Below are positions 27,716 through 39,922 of a DNA stretch of 64,000 bases, piece by piece (the first letter of the stretch is position 1; each line of letters begins with the position of its first letter). The stretch covers positions 1 through 64,000 of the forward strand of contig NZ_BCTU01000034.1 of the NCBI RefSeq assembly GCF_001590925.1. The letters run 5' to 3'. The DNA comes from Serratia plymuthica NBRC 102599 (GTDB taxonomy: Bacteria; Pseudomonadota; Gammaproteobacteria; Enterobacterales; Enterobacteriaceae). Under the pieces are notes generated by a model. That model did not search any database, was not told the origin of the DNA, and worked only from the letters and a program-made list of their open reading frames with translations. The translations under genes and the position numbers were made by a program.

Positions 27716-27729
27716 TGAATAAGTATGCA
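27716..27729 (+). promoter_or_regulatory. Candidate ArgR box upstream of astC
   Basis: TGAATAAGTATGCA matches the ARG box core TGAAT-N4-ATTCA at 9 of 10 defined positions. It lies about 70 bp upstream of the sigma-54 promoter. In E. coli and Salmonella, ArgR with arginine activates the ast operon from sites in this position. Confidence 0.5.
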
Positions 27730-27784
27730 TTGTAAGCCGTTGTTTTAACGAAAAAAAACGCGATATTCGCCAAAAATCCCGTTT

Positions 27785-27800
27785 TGGCACGATAGCTGCT
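27785..27800 (+). promoter_or_regulatory. Sigma-54 promoter of the ast operon
   Basis: TGGCACG-N4-CTGCT is an almost perfect sigma-54 core: GG at 27786-27787 and GC at 27798-27799 with exactly 10 bp between. The predicted start is near 27811, so astC mRNA has a leader of about 250 nt. Sigma-54 with NtrC is the known nitrogen-limitation promoter of ast. Confidence 0.8.
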
Positions 27801-28044
27801 CTACACTCTTTATCAAACGGCATGTATTTTAACTGCTCGTTAACATTTATTCCCCGTTCAGAGACCGGATACGCGGCATAAATAGTGGAAAACCGATTTT
27901 ATGTAACAGATTTGTTTCTGAATAGCCGGTAGATGGCAGAGTTATCACCGGGCGAAAAGCGGAATCAACGGTGCGGTTTTTTTGTTTTGTTGCGGAATAT
28001 CCGGGCAGGAACGGCCCTTACAGTCAAAATTCAGCCTTTGCTGA

Positions 28045-29274
<1,230 letters not shown>

Positions 29275-29278
29275 TACA

Positions 29279-29306
29279 CAGGCTGCGCCTTAACCGGCGC
29301 AGCCTG
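29279..29306 (+). other. Intercistronic hairpin between astC and astA
   Basis: CAGGCTGCGCC (29279-29289) and GGCGCAGCCTG (29296-29306) form an 11-bp perfect stem with a 6-nt loop. There is no T run, so it more likely stabilises astC mRNA than terminates. Confidence 0.6.
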
Positions 29307-29326
29307 ATTCTGACGAGGTTCGCATT

Positions 29327-31845
<2,519 letters not shown>

Positions 31846-31929
31846 ATTTGAGGCCGGCGGGGGGATTACAGGTTAGCCGACCGTTGAGCGCACCAGCCCT
31901 CAAGAATGTCGGCGCTCGGTATGACGCCC

Positions 31930-31969
31930 CACAGCCAGGCGCCGCTATTTAGCTGGGCGCCTGGCTGTG
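31930..31969 (+). repeat. Perfect 14-bp inverted repeat between astD and astB
   Basis: CACAGCCAGGCGCC (31930-31943) pairs exactly with GGCGCCTGGCTGTG (31956-31969); the loop can add GCT/AGC pairs. It is a very stable hairpin with no T run after it. It could mark the end of an astCAD transcript by Rho-aided termination, or protect it. Confidence 0.75.
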
Positions 31970-32023
31970 CTGTACAGGAATGTACAAATGCCGCGAGCGC
32001 ATGGACGCGCTAAATCGGCCAAC

Positions 32024-32052
32024 TTGACATTCACGGGGTATGTTTTTTGAAT
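32024..32052 (+). promoter_or_regulatory. Candidate internal promoter for astBE
   Basis: A perfect -35 TTGACA (32024-32029) and TTGAAT (32047-32052, 4 of 6) are spaced by 17 bp. The predicted start near 32059 leaves a 25-nt leader to astB. A small CCGAG/CTCGG stem follows at 32057-32070. Confidence 0.55.
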
Positions 32053-32084
32053 AGGGCCGAGCCTGCTCGGTCCGGGAGAACAGC

Positions 32085-33425
32085 ATGGCAGGATATGAAG
32101 TCAATTTTGATGGCCTGGTGGGCCTGACCCATCATTACGCCGGATTATCGTTTGGTAATGAAGCCTCTACGCAGCACCAAAACAGCGTGTCCAACCCGAA
32201 ACTGGCGGCCAAACAGGGTTTGCTGAAGATGAAGGCGCTGGCCGATCTCGGCTTCCAGCAGGGGGTTTTGCCACCGCAGGAGCGACCGCATGTGCCGATG
32301 CTGCGCAAACTGGGTTTCAGCGGCAGCGATGAGGCCGTGTTGGCGCAGGCGATGCGTCAGTCGCCACGTTTGTTGTCGGCGCTCAGTTCGGCCTCCTGCA
32401 TGTGGACCGCCAATGCGGCCACGGTTTCGCCTTCGGCGGACAGCAAAGATGGCAAGGTGCATTTCACCGCCGCCAACCTGAACAATAAATTCCATCGTGC
32501 GATTGAGGCCGAGACCACCTCCGGCGTGCTGCGCGCGATTTTCAACGATGAACGCCATTTCGCCCACCACGAAGCCTTGCCGCAGGTGGCGTTGTTTGGC
32601 GACGAAGGCGCGGCCAACCACAACCGGCTGGGCGGCGACTATGGCAAACGCAGCGTGCAGATGTTTGTCTATGGGCGCCAGGAGTTCGGTGGCGAAACGG
32701 CCCCGACACGCTACCCGGCACGCCAGACGCGTGAGGCCGGCGAGGCGATTGCCCGCCTGCATCAATTGGATGAGCAGCACACCGTGTTTGTGCAGCAAAA
32801 CCCCGCGGTGATCGACCAGGGCGTGTTCCATAACGACGTGATTGCGGTCAGTAACCAGAACGTGCTGTTCCATCATCAGCAGGCGTTTCATCAGCAGCAG
32901 CAAGCGCTGGATGAGGTGCGCCGCAAGATGGCGACGCTGGACTGCGAACTGACGGCGATTGAGGTGCCGACGGCACAGGTCTCGGTGGCGGATGCGGTAT
33001 CGACCTATCTGTTCAACAGCCAGATTTTAACCAAACCTGACGGCAAGATGATGATTGTGGTGCCGGAAGAGTCACGCCAGCATGGCGGTGTGTGGCGCTA
33101 TCTGAGCGAGATGGTGACCGGCGGCGGGCCGATCGATGAAATCAAGGTATTCGATCTGCGTGAGAGCATGCGTAACGGTGGCGGGCCGGCGTGCCTGAGA
33201 CTGCGTGTAGCGCTGAATGAACAGGAACTGCGGGCGGTGAATCCGCGCGCGATGATGAACGATGCGCTGTTCGTTACGCTCAATGAGTGGGTCGATCGCT
33301 ATTATCGCGATCGGCTGACGCAAAACGATTTGGCCGACCCGCAGTTGCTGCGCGAGGGGCGCGATGCGCTGGACGCGTTGACGTCTATCCTCGGGCTGGG
33401 GTCGGTTTATCCTTTCCAACAATAG
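32085..33425 (+). CDS. astB: N-succinylarginine dihydrolase (AstB)
   Basis: Second step: succinylarginine plus two waters gives succinylornithine, CO2 and two ammonia. It is 446 residues with the normal opening [19 protein letters not shown] and the active-site segments [10 protein letters not shown] near residue 247 and [13 protein letters not shown] near 364. GGGAG precedes the ATG by about 6 bp. It is followed 11 bp later by astE. Confidence 0.96.
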   Translation: MAGYEVNFDGLVGLTHHYAGLSFGNEASTQHQNSVSNPKLAAKQGLLKMKALADLGFQQGVLPPQERPHVPMLRKLGFSGSDEAVLAQAMRQSPRLLSALSSASCMWTANAATVSPSADSKDGKVHFTAANLNNKFHRAIEAETTSGVLRAIFNDERHFAHHEALPQVALFGDEGAANHNRLGGDYGKRSVQMFVYGRQEFGGETAPTRYPARQTREAGEAIARLHQLDEQHTVFVQQNPAVIDQGVFHNDVIAVSNQNVLFHHQQAFHQQQQALDEVRRKMATLDCELTAIEVPTAQVSVADAVSTYLFNSQILTKPDGKMMIVVPEESRQHGGVWRYLSEMVTGGGPIDEIKVFDLRESMRNGGGPACLRLRVALNEQELRAVNPRAMMNDALFVTLNEWVDRYYRDRLTQNDLADPQLLREGRDALDALTSILGLGSVYPFQQ

Positions 33426-33436
33426 ACGGAGCTGCC

Positions 33437-34420
33437 ATGTTTGATTTGTTGGCCCTGACGCTGGCGGGGCAAGCCCCGGCCAACCAACAGGGTGATAACC
33501 TGAATGTGCACTGGCGCTGGCTGGGGGAAGGCCTGTTGGAAATCACCCCGCACCAGGCTTACCGGCAGGCGGTGGTGCTTTCCGCCGGGATACACGGTAA
33601 TGAAACGGCACCGATTGAACTGCTGAACCAATTGGTCAATGCGCTGATGGCGGGCGAAAGGCCGCTGGCGGTGCGGCTACTGGTGGTGCTGGGTAACCCG
33701 GCGGCGATACGTGCAGGTAAACGTTATTTGCACAGTGACATGAACCGCATGTTCGGCGGCCGCTATCGCGAGTTTAACCACAGTGGTGAAACCGCACGGG
33801 CGCAGCAACTGGAGCAGGTGATAACGGCGTTTTTCGACGGGGAAGAGGCCGCGTGTTTCCATTATGATCTGCACACGGCGATACGTGAATCGCGGCTGCC
33901 GCGTTTTGGCATTCTGCCCTTCCAGACGCGGCCTTACAGTGCGGAGATGCTGGGGGTGCTGGATGCCGCCGATCTTGACGCGCTGGTGATCCACAGTGCG
34001 CCCGGCGGTACCTTTAGTCATTTTTCCAGCGAGCACGCCGACGCCGCAAGTTGTACGTTGGAGCTGGGCAAGGCGAAACCCTTCGGCAACAACGATCTGC
34101 TACAGTTTGCGGCCATTAACCGTGCGTTGCAGGGGGTGGTGAGCGCTGAACCTTTACCTTCTCGGCAGGGTGAGGCGCTGCGCCTATTCCGCGTAGAGCA
34201 GTCGTTGATTAAGCGCAGTGAGGCTTTCAGGCTGCACCTTAGCGACGATACCGCCAATTTTACCGAGCTTAAGCAGGGCACTTTATTGTGCGAGCAACCG
34301 GGTGAAGAGTACCGGGTTCAACATGCCAGCGAGTGGATTTTGTTCCCCAATCCTGGCGTTGCGCTTGGGCTGCGTGCCGGTATGGTGCTGACTGAGGTGC
34401 CGCGCAGCACGCTGTATTAA
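33437..34420 (+). CDS. astE: Succinylglutamate desuccinylase (AstE)
   Basis: Last step: zinc-dependent release of succinate and glutamate from succinylglutamate. The ATG at 33437 follows GACGGAG and gives the normal 327 residues; a longer in-frame form would overlap astB by 139 bp. The zinc ligands are in SAGIHGNETAP near residue 50 and YDLHTAIRESR near 143, as in the AstE/aspartoacylase family. Confidence 0.95.
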   Translation: MFDLLALTLAGQAPANQQGDNLNVHWRWLGEGLLEITPHQAYRQAVVLSAGIHGNETAPIELLNQLVNALMAGERPLAVRLLVVLGNPAAIRAGKRYLHSDMNRMFGGRYREFNHSGETARAQQLEQVITAFFDGEEAACFHYDLHTAIRESRLPRFGILPFQTRPYSAEMLGVLDAADLDALVIHSAPGGTFSHFSSEHADAASCTLELGKAKPFGNNDLLQFAAINRALQGVVSAEPLPSRQGEALRLFRVEQSLIKRSEAFRLHLSDDTANFTELKQGTLLCEQPGEEYRVQHASEWILFPNPGVALGLRAGMVLTEVPRSTLY

Positions 34421-34459
34421 TCTGTCAACCATGTTGGCGGTTTTCATTTGCGGTGTGTA

Positions 34460-34490
34460 CCAGGTTGTAGCGTTGTCAGCTGCAACCTGG
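34460..34490 (+). other. Stable hairpin downstream of astE
   Basis: CCAGGTTGTAGC (34460-34471) pairs with GCTGCAACCTGG (34479-34490) with a single G-U pair and 7-nt loop. It has no good T run. It likely ends or protects the astBE message. Confidence 0.5.
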
Positions 34491-34783
34491 AGTTAGTGTG
34501 GTGTATTATTCTGTAGTATTTGTTCATTCCCTTCTCTTATATATCCGCTATTCGCTGTTGCCATTTCTTAAATTTAATTTCCCCCGGTATTACTATTTTG
34601 ACGGTTTGAATCGTATTGACTATGAGAAGCTGTAAAAGATCTGATTAAAACTCGGTTAATGGTCTAAATCAACACAGCGACTTTGTTCAGATAAAAATGT
34701 GAAATAAGTAACGTTATTAGTAACCATGCTAAGTTTCATGTTATTTACGCATCGCTTAGAAAGTAGGCAAAAAGAAAGTGATT

Positions 34784-34818
34784 TGCACTTAATTGGTGCA
34801 ATGCACCAATTTGGTTAT
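34784..34818 (+). promoter_or_regulatory. Two tandem NtrC-like binding sites upstream of the porin
   Basis: TGCACTTAATTGGTGCA (34784-34800) fits the NtrC dyad TGCAC(C/T)-N5-GGTGCA almost perfectly, and TGCACCAATTTGGTTAT (34802-34818) is a second, weaker copy one base later. Their join forms an exact 17-bp palindrome at 34793-34809. They are 250-290 bp upstream of the porin start, a normal enhancer distance. Confidence 0.55.
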
Positions 34819-35070
34819 AAGTTATGTGTCAAATATCAATATGAATCAATGATTTGATGCTGGCTTCTTTTGTAATATTAAGTTACAAATAAACATGCTT
34901 TACCCACGGTATTTTATGAACTTTTTCTTTTGAAGTTTGGATTCATGATGCTAATGTCACATGGCCCCTGATTAGGGGCGCTCATAAAATACTAAATGAT
35001 AAAGATCACAGCCCAAATCATAAATTGGGCGTGATGGGCAGGTTTTTAATTATAATATCTAGGAAAATAA

Positions 35071-36153
35071 ATGATGAATCGCAGTGTATTAGCCTTAGCT
35101 GTTGCCCTTGCGGCAATCACCTCCTTTGCCAACGCGGCTGAAATTTATAATAAGGATGGTAATAAACTTGACCTGTACGGTCGCGTTTCCGCCAAACATG
35201 TTTTCAGCGATGATAAATCTGAAGATGGCGACAAGACTTATGTCCGTCTGGGTTTCAAAGGCGAAACGCAAATCAATGACCAACTGACCGGTTACGGCCA
35301 GTGGGAATATAACGTCCAGGCCAACCACGACGAAGCGCAGGGCACTACGGGCACCAAAACCCGTCTGGGCTTTGCCGGTCTGAAGTTCGCCAACTATGGT
35401 TCATTCGACTACGGTCGTAACTACGGCGTGGTGTACGACGCGGAAGCCTACACCGACATGCTGCCGGAATTCGGTGGCGACAGCTACAGCTACACCGACA
35501 ACTACATGACCGCGCGTTCCAACGGCTTGGCGACTTACCGTAACCGTGACTTCTTCGGTCTGGTGGAAGGCCTGAACCTGGCAGTACAGTACCAGGGCAA
35601 AAACGACGGCGACGGTCGCAGCGTGACCAAGCAAAACGGTGACGGCTACGGCCTGTCATTGGATTACCAGGATATCGGCGGCTCAGGTATCGGTGTGGCG
35701 GCGGCATTCTCTGACTCGAACCGCACCAGCGAGCAAAAGAAACTGCAGTACGGTCAAGGCGACAGCGCGACGGCCTGGACCACTGCGGTTAAATACGACG
35801 CCAATCAGGTTTACCTGGCGGCAATGTATGCGGAAACCCGCAACATGACGCCAATCAGCGGCAACGGCGTGTCTGGCTTCGCCAACAAAACTCAGAACTT
35901 CGAAATGGTCGCTCAATACCAGTTCGAAAACGGTCTGCGTCCTTCTCTGGCTTACGTGCAGTCCAAAGGCAAGGATATCGAAGGGTTTGGCGATGTCGAT
36001 CTGGTGAAATACGTGGAAGTGGGCGCGACTTACTACTTCAACAAAAACATGTACACCTATGTTGATTACAAAATCAACCAGCTGAATGACGACAACAAGC
36101 TGAAACTGAGCACAGACGATATCGTCGCGGTCAACCTGACTTATCGTTTCTAA
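35071..36153 (+). CDS. OmpC/OmpF-family general porin
   Basis: A trimeric outer-membrane beta-barrel for small hydrophilic solutes. The 360-residue precursor has a 22-residue signal peptide ending [20 protein letters not shown] and ends with phenylalanine (NLTYRF) as required for barrel assembly. The constriction-loop motif PEFGGDSY near residue 132 is standard. AGGAA precedes the first of two ATGs. It is not clear which E. coli porin it matches best (OmpC, OmpN, PhoE). Its placement after ast and NtrC-like sites suggests nitrogen control. Confidence 0.93.
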   Translation: MMNRSVLALAVALAAITSFANAAEIYNKDGNKLDLYGRVSAKHVFSDDKSEDGDKTYVRLGFKGETQINDQLTGYGQWEYNVQANHDEAQGTTGTKTRLGFAGLKFANYGSFDYGRNYGVVYDAEAYTDMLPEFGGDSYSYTDNYMTARSNGLATYRNRDFFGLVEGLNLAVQYQGKNDGDGRSVTKQNGDGYGLSLDYQDIGGSGIGVAAAFSDSNRTSEQKKLQYGQGDSATAWTTAVKYDANQVYLAAMYAETRNMTPISGNGVSGFANKTQNFEMVAQYQFENGLRPSLAYVQSKGKDIEGFGDVDLVKYVEVGATYYFNKNMYTYVDYKINQLNDDNKLKLSTDDIVAVNLTYRF

Positions 36154-36197
36154 GTTTCAACGCTATTACCTTCATCCTGTGTCGGGATAACGGTCAA

Positions 36198-36226
36198 AAG
36201 GCAGGGCGCAAGCTCTGCCTTCTTTA
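36198..36226 (+). terminator. Terminator of the porin gene
   Basis: AAGGCAG (36198-36204) pairs with CTGCCTT (36215-36221) and is followed by a CTTTATTT run, 45 bp after the stop. Confidence 0.75.
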
Positions 36227-36235
36227 TTTGGGACG

Positions 36236-36460
36236 CTATCCTTTGGCTGCCAGGCCCACGACTTCAATAGCGGAGCGCAGGGTTTCAAAGCGCTGCTGAT
36301 TTTTCTCATGTTCAATCTCGGTGACCAAATGGGCCAGAATATTATTGCCGGACACTTTCTTGTTGAGATTGATCAGTTGAATCACCGCGCCACCGAGCAC
36401 CAGGCTGACATCGCGTAACAGGGTTTCATAATGTTCGTCTGAGAGAGCAGATACGGGCAT
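36236..36460 (-). CDS. AriR/YmgB-like small regulator
   Basis: A 74-residue acidic-basic helical protein. The pattern VLGGAVIQLINLN...NILAHLVTEIE...LRSAIEVV follows the AriR (YmgB) family of two-component connector and biofilm/acid-resistance proteins. Those bind regulators or DNA as dimers. Similarity is by recalled pattern, and the overall identity to AriR is modest. The ATG has GGAGAC upstream (complement of 36467-36472). Confidence 0.65.
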   Translation of the reverse strand: MPVSALSDEHYETLLRDVSLVLGGAVIQLINLNKKVSGNNILAHLVTEIEHEKNQQRFETLRSAIEVVGLAAKG

Positions 36461-36590
36461 GACGCCGTCTCCATATCGTTCGGGTAAAGCAATTTAGCAA
36501 AGTGGCGGGATAAAATATCGTAGACGCGCCGCTTTTCCGATGAATTAAGAAATTCCTCAGAGATAAGTAGCGGAAGAATGGACGGTCGCT

Positions 36591-36782
36591 CTACAACGGC
36601 GCATATTCACTGGCAGGTAGCCAGAAACCATCGATAAAATCCTCCACCGGAAAACACCCGGCGTGGCGCAGATTTTGTTCCTTCATGACGACCAGGCACT
36701 GGGGTTCATTGCGCAGCACGTCAACCACGATATCGGCGCAGCCGCCATCCAGATAACATACAAACATCACCAGTGCGTACAT
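36591..36782 (-). CDS. yebW: YebW family small protein (DUF1482)
   Basis: 63 residues. FVCYLDGGCADIVVDV near residue 7 and GCFPVEDFIDGFWLPA near 42 match E. coli YebW very closely. Function is unknown. Gaps on both sides (130 and 229 bp) show it is a single-gene unit. Confidence 0.8.
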   Translation of the reverse strand: MYALVMFVCYLDGGCADIVVDVLRNEPQCLVVMKEQNLRHAGCFPVEDFIDGFWLPASEYAPL

Positions 36783-37011
36783 AACGTCTTGCGTCCTCTA
36801 CCCAAATCTCTCCATACCTTTATTGTAGGTAAAAACGGGGTGTCTTTCAGTGCGAGAATCGATGCAACACGATGGATTGGCAACAAAAGGGTGCACTTTC
36901 GGATTACTCCAGCGGCGGAATACCGCAGGAGCAATTGAATATCCGTTTTGCAGTGCTAAGCTTAACAAGCCTTAAGTGAACGCAACATTGTAACCATCGA
37001 AAGGAGTGAAT

Positions 37012-37458
37012 ATGGGCTTGTTTAACTTCGTCAAAGAAGCTGGCGAAAAACTGTGGGACACAGTGACCGGCAATGCGACTGCCGAAGACCAAAGTGCCAA
37101 ACTGAAGGAGCATCTGGATAAAATCGGCCTGCCGGGTACCGATAAGGTCGACGTGCAGGTGGTGGATGGCAAAGCCGTGGTGACCGGGGACGCCGTCAGC
37201 CAGGAACTGAAAGAAAAAATCCTGGTGGCGATCGGTAACGTGGCGGGTATCAGCGGTGTGGAAGACAAGGTGTCTGTTGCACAATCTGAAGCCGAGAGCC
37301 GTTTCTATACCGTGAAGAAGGGCGACACGCTGAGCGCAGTGTCGAAAGAAGTGTACGGCAACGCCAATCTGTACAACAAGATCTTCGAAGCGAACAAACC
37401 TATGCTATCCAGCCCGGACAGAATTTATCCAGGACAGGTTCTGCGCATTCCGCAGTAA
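37012..37458 (+). CDS. kbp: Potassium-binding protein Kbp (YgaU), BON-LysM
   Basis: A 148-residue cytoplasmic K+ sensor. It has a BON domain (about residues 25-90) and a C-terminal LysM domain ([20 protein letters not shown] from residue 98). The whole sequence follows E. coli YgaU, which starts MGLFNFVK; the ATG at 37012 after AAAGGAG is therefore right, not the in-frame one 6 bp upstream. It is followed by its own terminator. Confidence 0.95.
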   Translation: MGLFNFVKEAGEKLWDTVTGNATAEDQSAKLKEHLDKIGLPGTDKVDVQVVDGKAVVTGDAVSQELKEKILVAIGNVAGISGVEDKVSVAQSEAESRFYTVKKGDTLSAVSKEVYGNANLYNKIFEANKPMLSSPDRIYPGQVLRIPQ

Positions 37459-37477
37459 AAAAGAGAAGATATCCAGG

Positions 37478-37506
37478 AGCCCGATGTGATATCGGGCTTT
37501 TTTTAT
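37478..37506 (+). terminator. Terminator of kbp
   Basis: AGCCCGAT (37478-37485) pairs with ATCGGGCT (37491-37498) around a 5-nt loop, then seven Ts. Confidence 0.9.
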
Positions 37507-37746
37507 CGCATTTACTATCAGTTTTATTGATTATTTTTTGCTTTTAATAAAAGTTGTGAATGTTTTATACTCACCGCCGCCTCAGCTCCCGGGGGATGTT
37601 GACCCTGGCGAGGAAAGTTGATAGCGTCTTGCCACTATTGAGGTCTGAATGGCGTTGACGCAGAATCTAAGAAAACCGCAGTAGCGAGTTTTTATCGACC
37701 ATCCCATAACAGTAGCGTTTACGCGTGATGAGTTAAGATAGATTTT

Positions 37747-37887
37747 GTGAAAGAACAACGTAATGCCTCACAAGACAAAAACTACCGTGAAACTCTGGGA
37801 GATGCGCAGTTTGCCATCATTGTGTTGGCGATAGCGTCCTGCTCCCTGATCATCTTTACGCTGTCAGTCACCCTGTGGCTGACATGA
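37747..37887 (+). CDS. Possible 46-residue membrane protein (GTG start)
   Basis: A GTG-started frame encodes a charged N-terminal half and one membrane helix (FAIIVLAIASCSLIIFTLSV) and ends 23 bp before another small membrane-protein gene. The ribosome site is poor. The pairing of two similar one-helix proteins makes it more credible than a random frame. I do not recognise it. Confidence 0.45.
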   Translation: MKEQRNASQDKNYRETLGDAQFAIIVLAIASCSLIIFTLSVTLWLT

Positions 37888-37910
37888 TGTCTTTCTGTAC
37901 AGGAGATAAA

Positions 37911-38075
37911 ATGGAGCATAATCTCCACGATGAAACCAAACTGCTGGCTGTTATCGGCCTGCTGGTTTCCGTGTTGTTGGTCGTATCGATACTCTTTGGT
38001 GTGACGTATTTCTCCGATTTGAAGCATGCACGTGACGAAGTTGATGTAAAAGGCTGTTATATCAAGACGTCCTGA
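37911..38075 (+). CDS. 54-residue single-helix membrane protein
   Basis: The ATG at 37911 follows AGGAGATAAA, a strong ribosome site. The protein starts MEHNLHDETK, has a membrane helix (LLAVIGLLVSVLLVVSILFG) and ends with a charged tail and a single cysteine. It has no family I recognise. It likely forms a small operon with the preceding frame. Confidence 0.65.
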   Translation: MEHNLHDETKLLAVIGLLVSVLLVVSILFGVTYFSDLKHARDEVDVKGCYIKTS

Positions 38076-38170
38076 CGCTCTCCGTCCCCAGGTTGCATCG
38101 AGGCCGCCGGCTGTGTGATAAGCTGGCTTTGCCATCAATTCAACCTGTGTGCCGTTCTGGAGGCGTTACT

Positions 38171-39112
38171 ATGAGCAACTCCCGCCCAACCCATTCTTCT
38201 TCTTCCCGTGACTGTCCCGTGGTCGAGGGTGTGCGTCAAATACAACGCATTACCGCACGCAATGCCGAAGTCGGCGGTATCCCGATCAATCGCGCCTTAC
38301 CTACCCGCGAACGCCGTACCGTGGGCGCCTGGTGCTTTCTCGACCATGCCGGACCTTCGGTCTTCAGCGGCTCCTCTAAAGGCATGGACGTGGGGCCGCA
38401 CCCGCATATTGGCTTGCAAACCTTTACCTGGATGATTGAAGGAGAGGTGCTGCATCGCGACAGCCTGGGTAGCGAGCAGGTGATTCGTCCGGGCCAGGTC
38501 AATCTGATGACGGCAGGGCGCGGTATCGCCCATACCGAACAGTCAACGGGGGAAGAGCGGCGTTTACATGCTGCACAGCTGTGGATTGCTCTCCCTGCCG
38601 ACGATGCCGATATGGCGCCACGCTTCGATCATTATCCCGACTTGCCGTCCTGGGAAAAAAATGGGGTTAGGCATACTTTGTTGGTGGGCGATTTTGAACA
38701 ATACCGTTCCCCGGTGTTTACATTTTCGCCACTAATCGCCATTGATTTGGCGTGGCAGAGTGACGGCTATTTACCCTTACCTTTGCGGGAAGACTATGAA
38801 ATAGGTTTTTTGCCCCTTGTTGGTGCAATTGAGGTTAATGATGAAAAATTTTCACCTGATGAGTTCGCCTATTTAGGCATGAATCTTAACCAAATCGGGT
38901 TAAATGCCAAGAAGGGCAGTCGGGCATTATTAATCGGCGGGGTGCCATTAAACGAAGAGATTCTCATTTGGTGGAACTTTGTCGGCCACAGTAAGCAAGA
39001 TATTACCCAGGCGCAGCATGACTGGGAGCAGGGGAATAGCCGTTTTCCGGATGTGAGTGGTTATAGCGGGCCGCGTATGACCGCGCCACGCCTGCCCTGG
39101 AGCGAGGTTTGA
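38171..39112 (+). CDS. Pirin family protein
   Basis: A 313-residue bicupin. The metal-binding segment is DVGPHPHIGLQTFTWMIEG near residue 75 and VNLMTAGRGIAHTEQS near 110, both pirin hallmarks. Pirins are iron proteins; some have quercetinase-like activity or bind partner enzymes. The ATG at 38171 follows GGAGGCG; the longer in-frame start overlaps nothing useful. It is monocistronic. Confidence 0.9.
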   Translation: MSNSRPTHSSSSRDCPVVEGVRQIQRITARNAEVGGIPINRALPTRERRTVGAWCFLDHAGPSVFSGSSKGMDVGPHPHIGLQTFTWMIEGEVLHRDSLGSEQVIRPGQVNLMTAGRGIAHTEQSTGEERRLHAAQLWIALPADDADMAPRFDHYPDLPSWEKNGVRHTLLVGDFEQYRSPVFTFSPLIAIDLAWQSDGYLPLPLREDYEIGFLPLVGAIEVNDEKFSPDEFAYLGMNLNQIGLNAKKGSRALLIGGVPLNEEILIWWNFVGHSKQDITQAQHDWEQGNSRFPDVSGYSGPRMTAPRLPWSEV

Positions 39113-39319
39113 TGCTCTCTGGCTATAACGATGAGGCGATCTTATTCATTTCTTTCTATCAACGCTGAATTAATGTGATCGAAAGTCCATGTTTTAGATC
39201 GAATATAGTTTATCTGGTAAATAGTGATCTGGCGCAAATAATTGGTCGGAGCAGTGGATTAAGATATCTTTCAAGAAGTGTTGTTATCTAACCGCTAGTC
39301 AGAAGCCTGTGAGGTCATT

Positions 39320-39421
39320 ATGAGCCAAGTACTCTATCGTGCAAGATTATCCCATGTTGTTATTGCAACGGCGGCTTTTTGGATCTCTATCGCAGCTATG
39401 CTGGTTGTTGCGTTAAGCTAA
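39320..39421 (+). CDS. 33-residue putative membrane peptide
   Basis: GAGG lies 6 bp before an ATG that encodes MSQVLYRARLSHVV followed by one hydrophobic helix ending LVVALS, and a strong terminator follows 21 bp after the stop. The RBS-ORF-terminator arrangement supports a real small gene. I do not recognise the family. Confidence 0.6.
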   Translation: MSQVLYRARLSHVVIATAAFWISIAAMLVVALS

Positions 39422-39442
39422 CACTGAGTGATTAGGTAATAG

Positions 39443-39464
39443 ACCCGCTGCGGCGGGTTTTTTT
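39443..39464 (+). terminator. Terminator after the 33-residue peptide gene
   Basis: ACCCGC (39443-39448) pairs with GCGGGT (39453-39458) with a TGCG loop, then seven Ts. Confidence 0.85.
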
Positions 39465-39540
39465 ATGTCTGATTATTCGCAATTTTCCGAATGCGGTTAT
39501 ACTTATTAAACCTGATTCTTAATTAACCTTTAAAAACACA

Positions 39541-39894
39541 ATGGTAATTCTTTCTAATGTTATCGTGATATTAATAGCCGCGATTCATCTGTATATCCTG
39601 ATCCTGGAAATGTTCCTTTGGCAGACGCCGACCGGCAGACGCGTGTTCGCCACTACGGCGGAATTTGCGGCTGCAACGCGAGTGCTGGCCGCTAACCAGG
39701 GGTTGTATAACGGTTTCCTGGCTGCCGGGCTGGCATGGGGAGTCTGGCGTGCTGACCCGACGGTGCAACTGTTTTTCCTCGGCTGCGTGCTGGTGGCGGG
39801 CATCTTCGGCGGCCTGACGGCGAGCCGTAAAATTCTTAAGGTCCAGGCGCTCCCTGCGTTGATTGCCATTTTGGTGGTGATTTGGGCCCATTAG
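39541..39894 (+). CDS. DUF1304 membrane protein
   Basis: A 117-residue protein with four membrane helices. ILILEMFLWQTPTGRRVF near residue 20 and NQGLYNGFLAAGL near 52 are typical of the DUF1304 family. Function unknown. It is convergent with the AraC-type regulator gene, 28 bp apart. Confidence 0.85.
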   Translation: MVILSNVIVILIAAIHLYILILEMFLWQTPTGRRVFATTAEFAAATRVLAANQGLYNGFLAAGLAWGVWRADPTVQLFFLGCVLVAGIFGGLTASRKILKVQALPALIAILVVIWAH

Positions 39895-39922
39895 CCCGCC
39901 GGTGGGTACGGCGGGAGAGCGG

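Larger units (their letters stand above)
34421..35070. other. 650-bp AT-rich control region before the porin
   Basis: No gene seen. Besides the hairpin and the NtrC-like sites listed separately it holds a CRP-like half (GATCACAG near 35004) and a perfect TATAAT at 35051-35056, which is too close to the ribosome site to be the -10 element. No clean sigma-54 core (GG-N10-GC) was found between the NtrC-like sites and the porin start. Confidence 0.5.

Noticed and set aside
27558-27773. 71-codon frame on the minus strand upstream of astC
   Set aside because: AT-rich, Asn/Lys/Ile-rich, no ribosome site, and it covers the ARG box.
35051-35056. Perfect TATAAT just before the porin start
   Set aside because: Only 14 bp before the ATG, so transcription would start inside the ribosome site; no matching -35 at 16-18 bp.
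36663-36938. 91-codon plus-strand frame over yebW
   Set aside because: The minus strand encodes a clear YebW, so this is its mirror frame.
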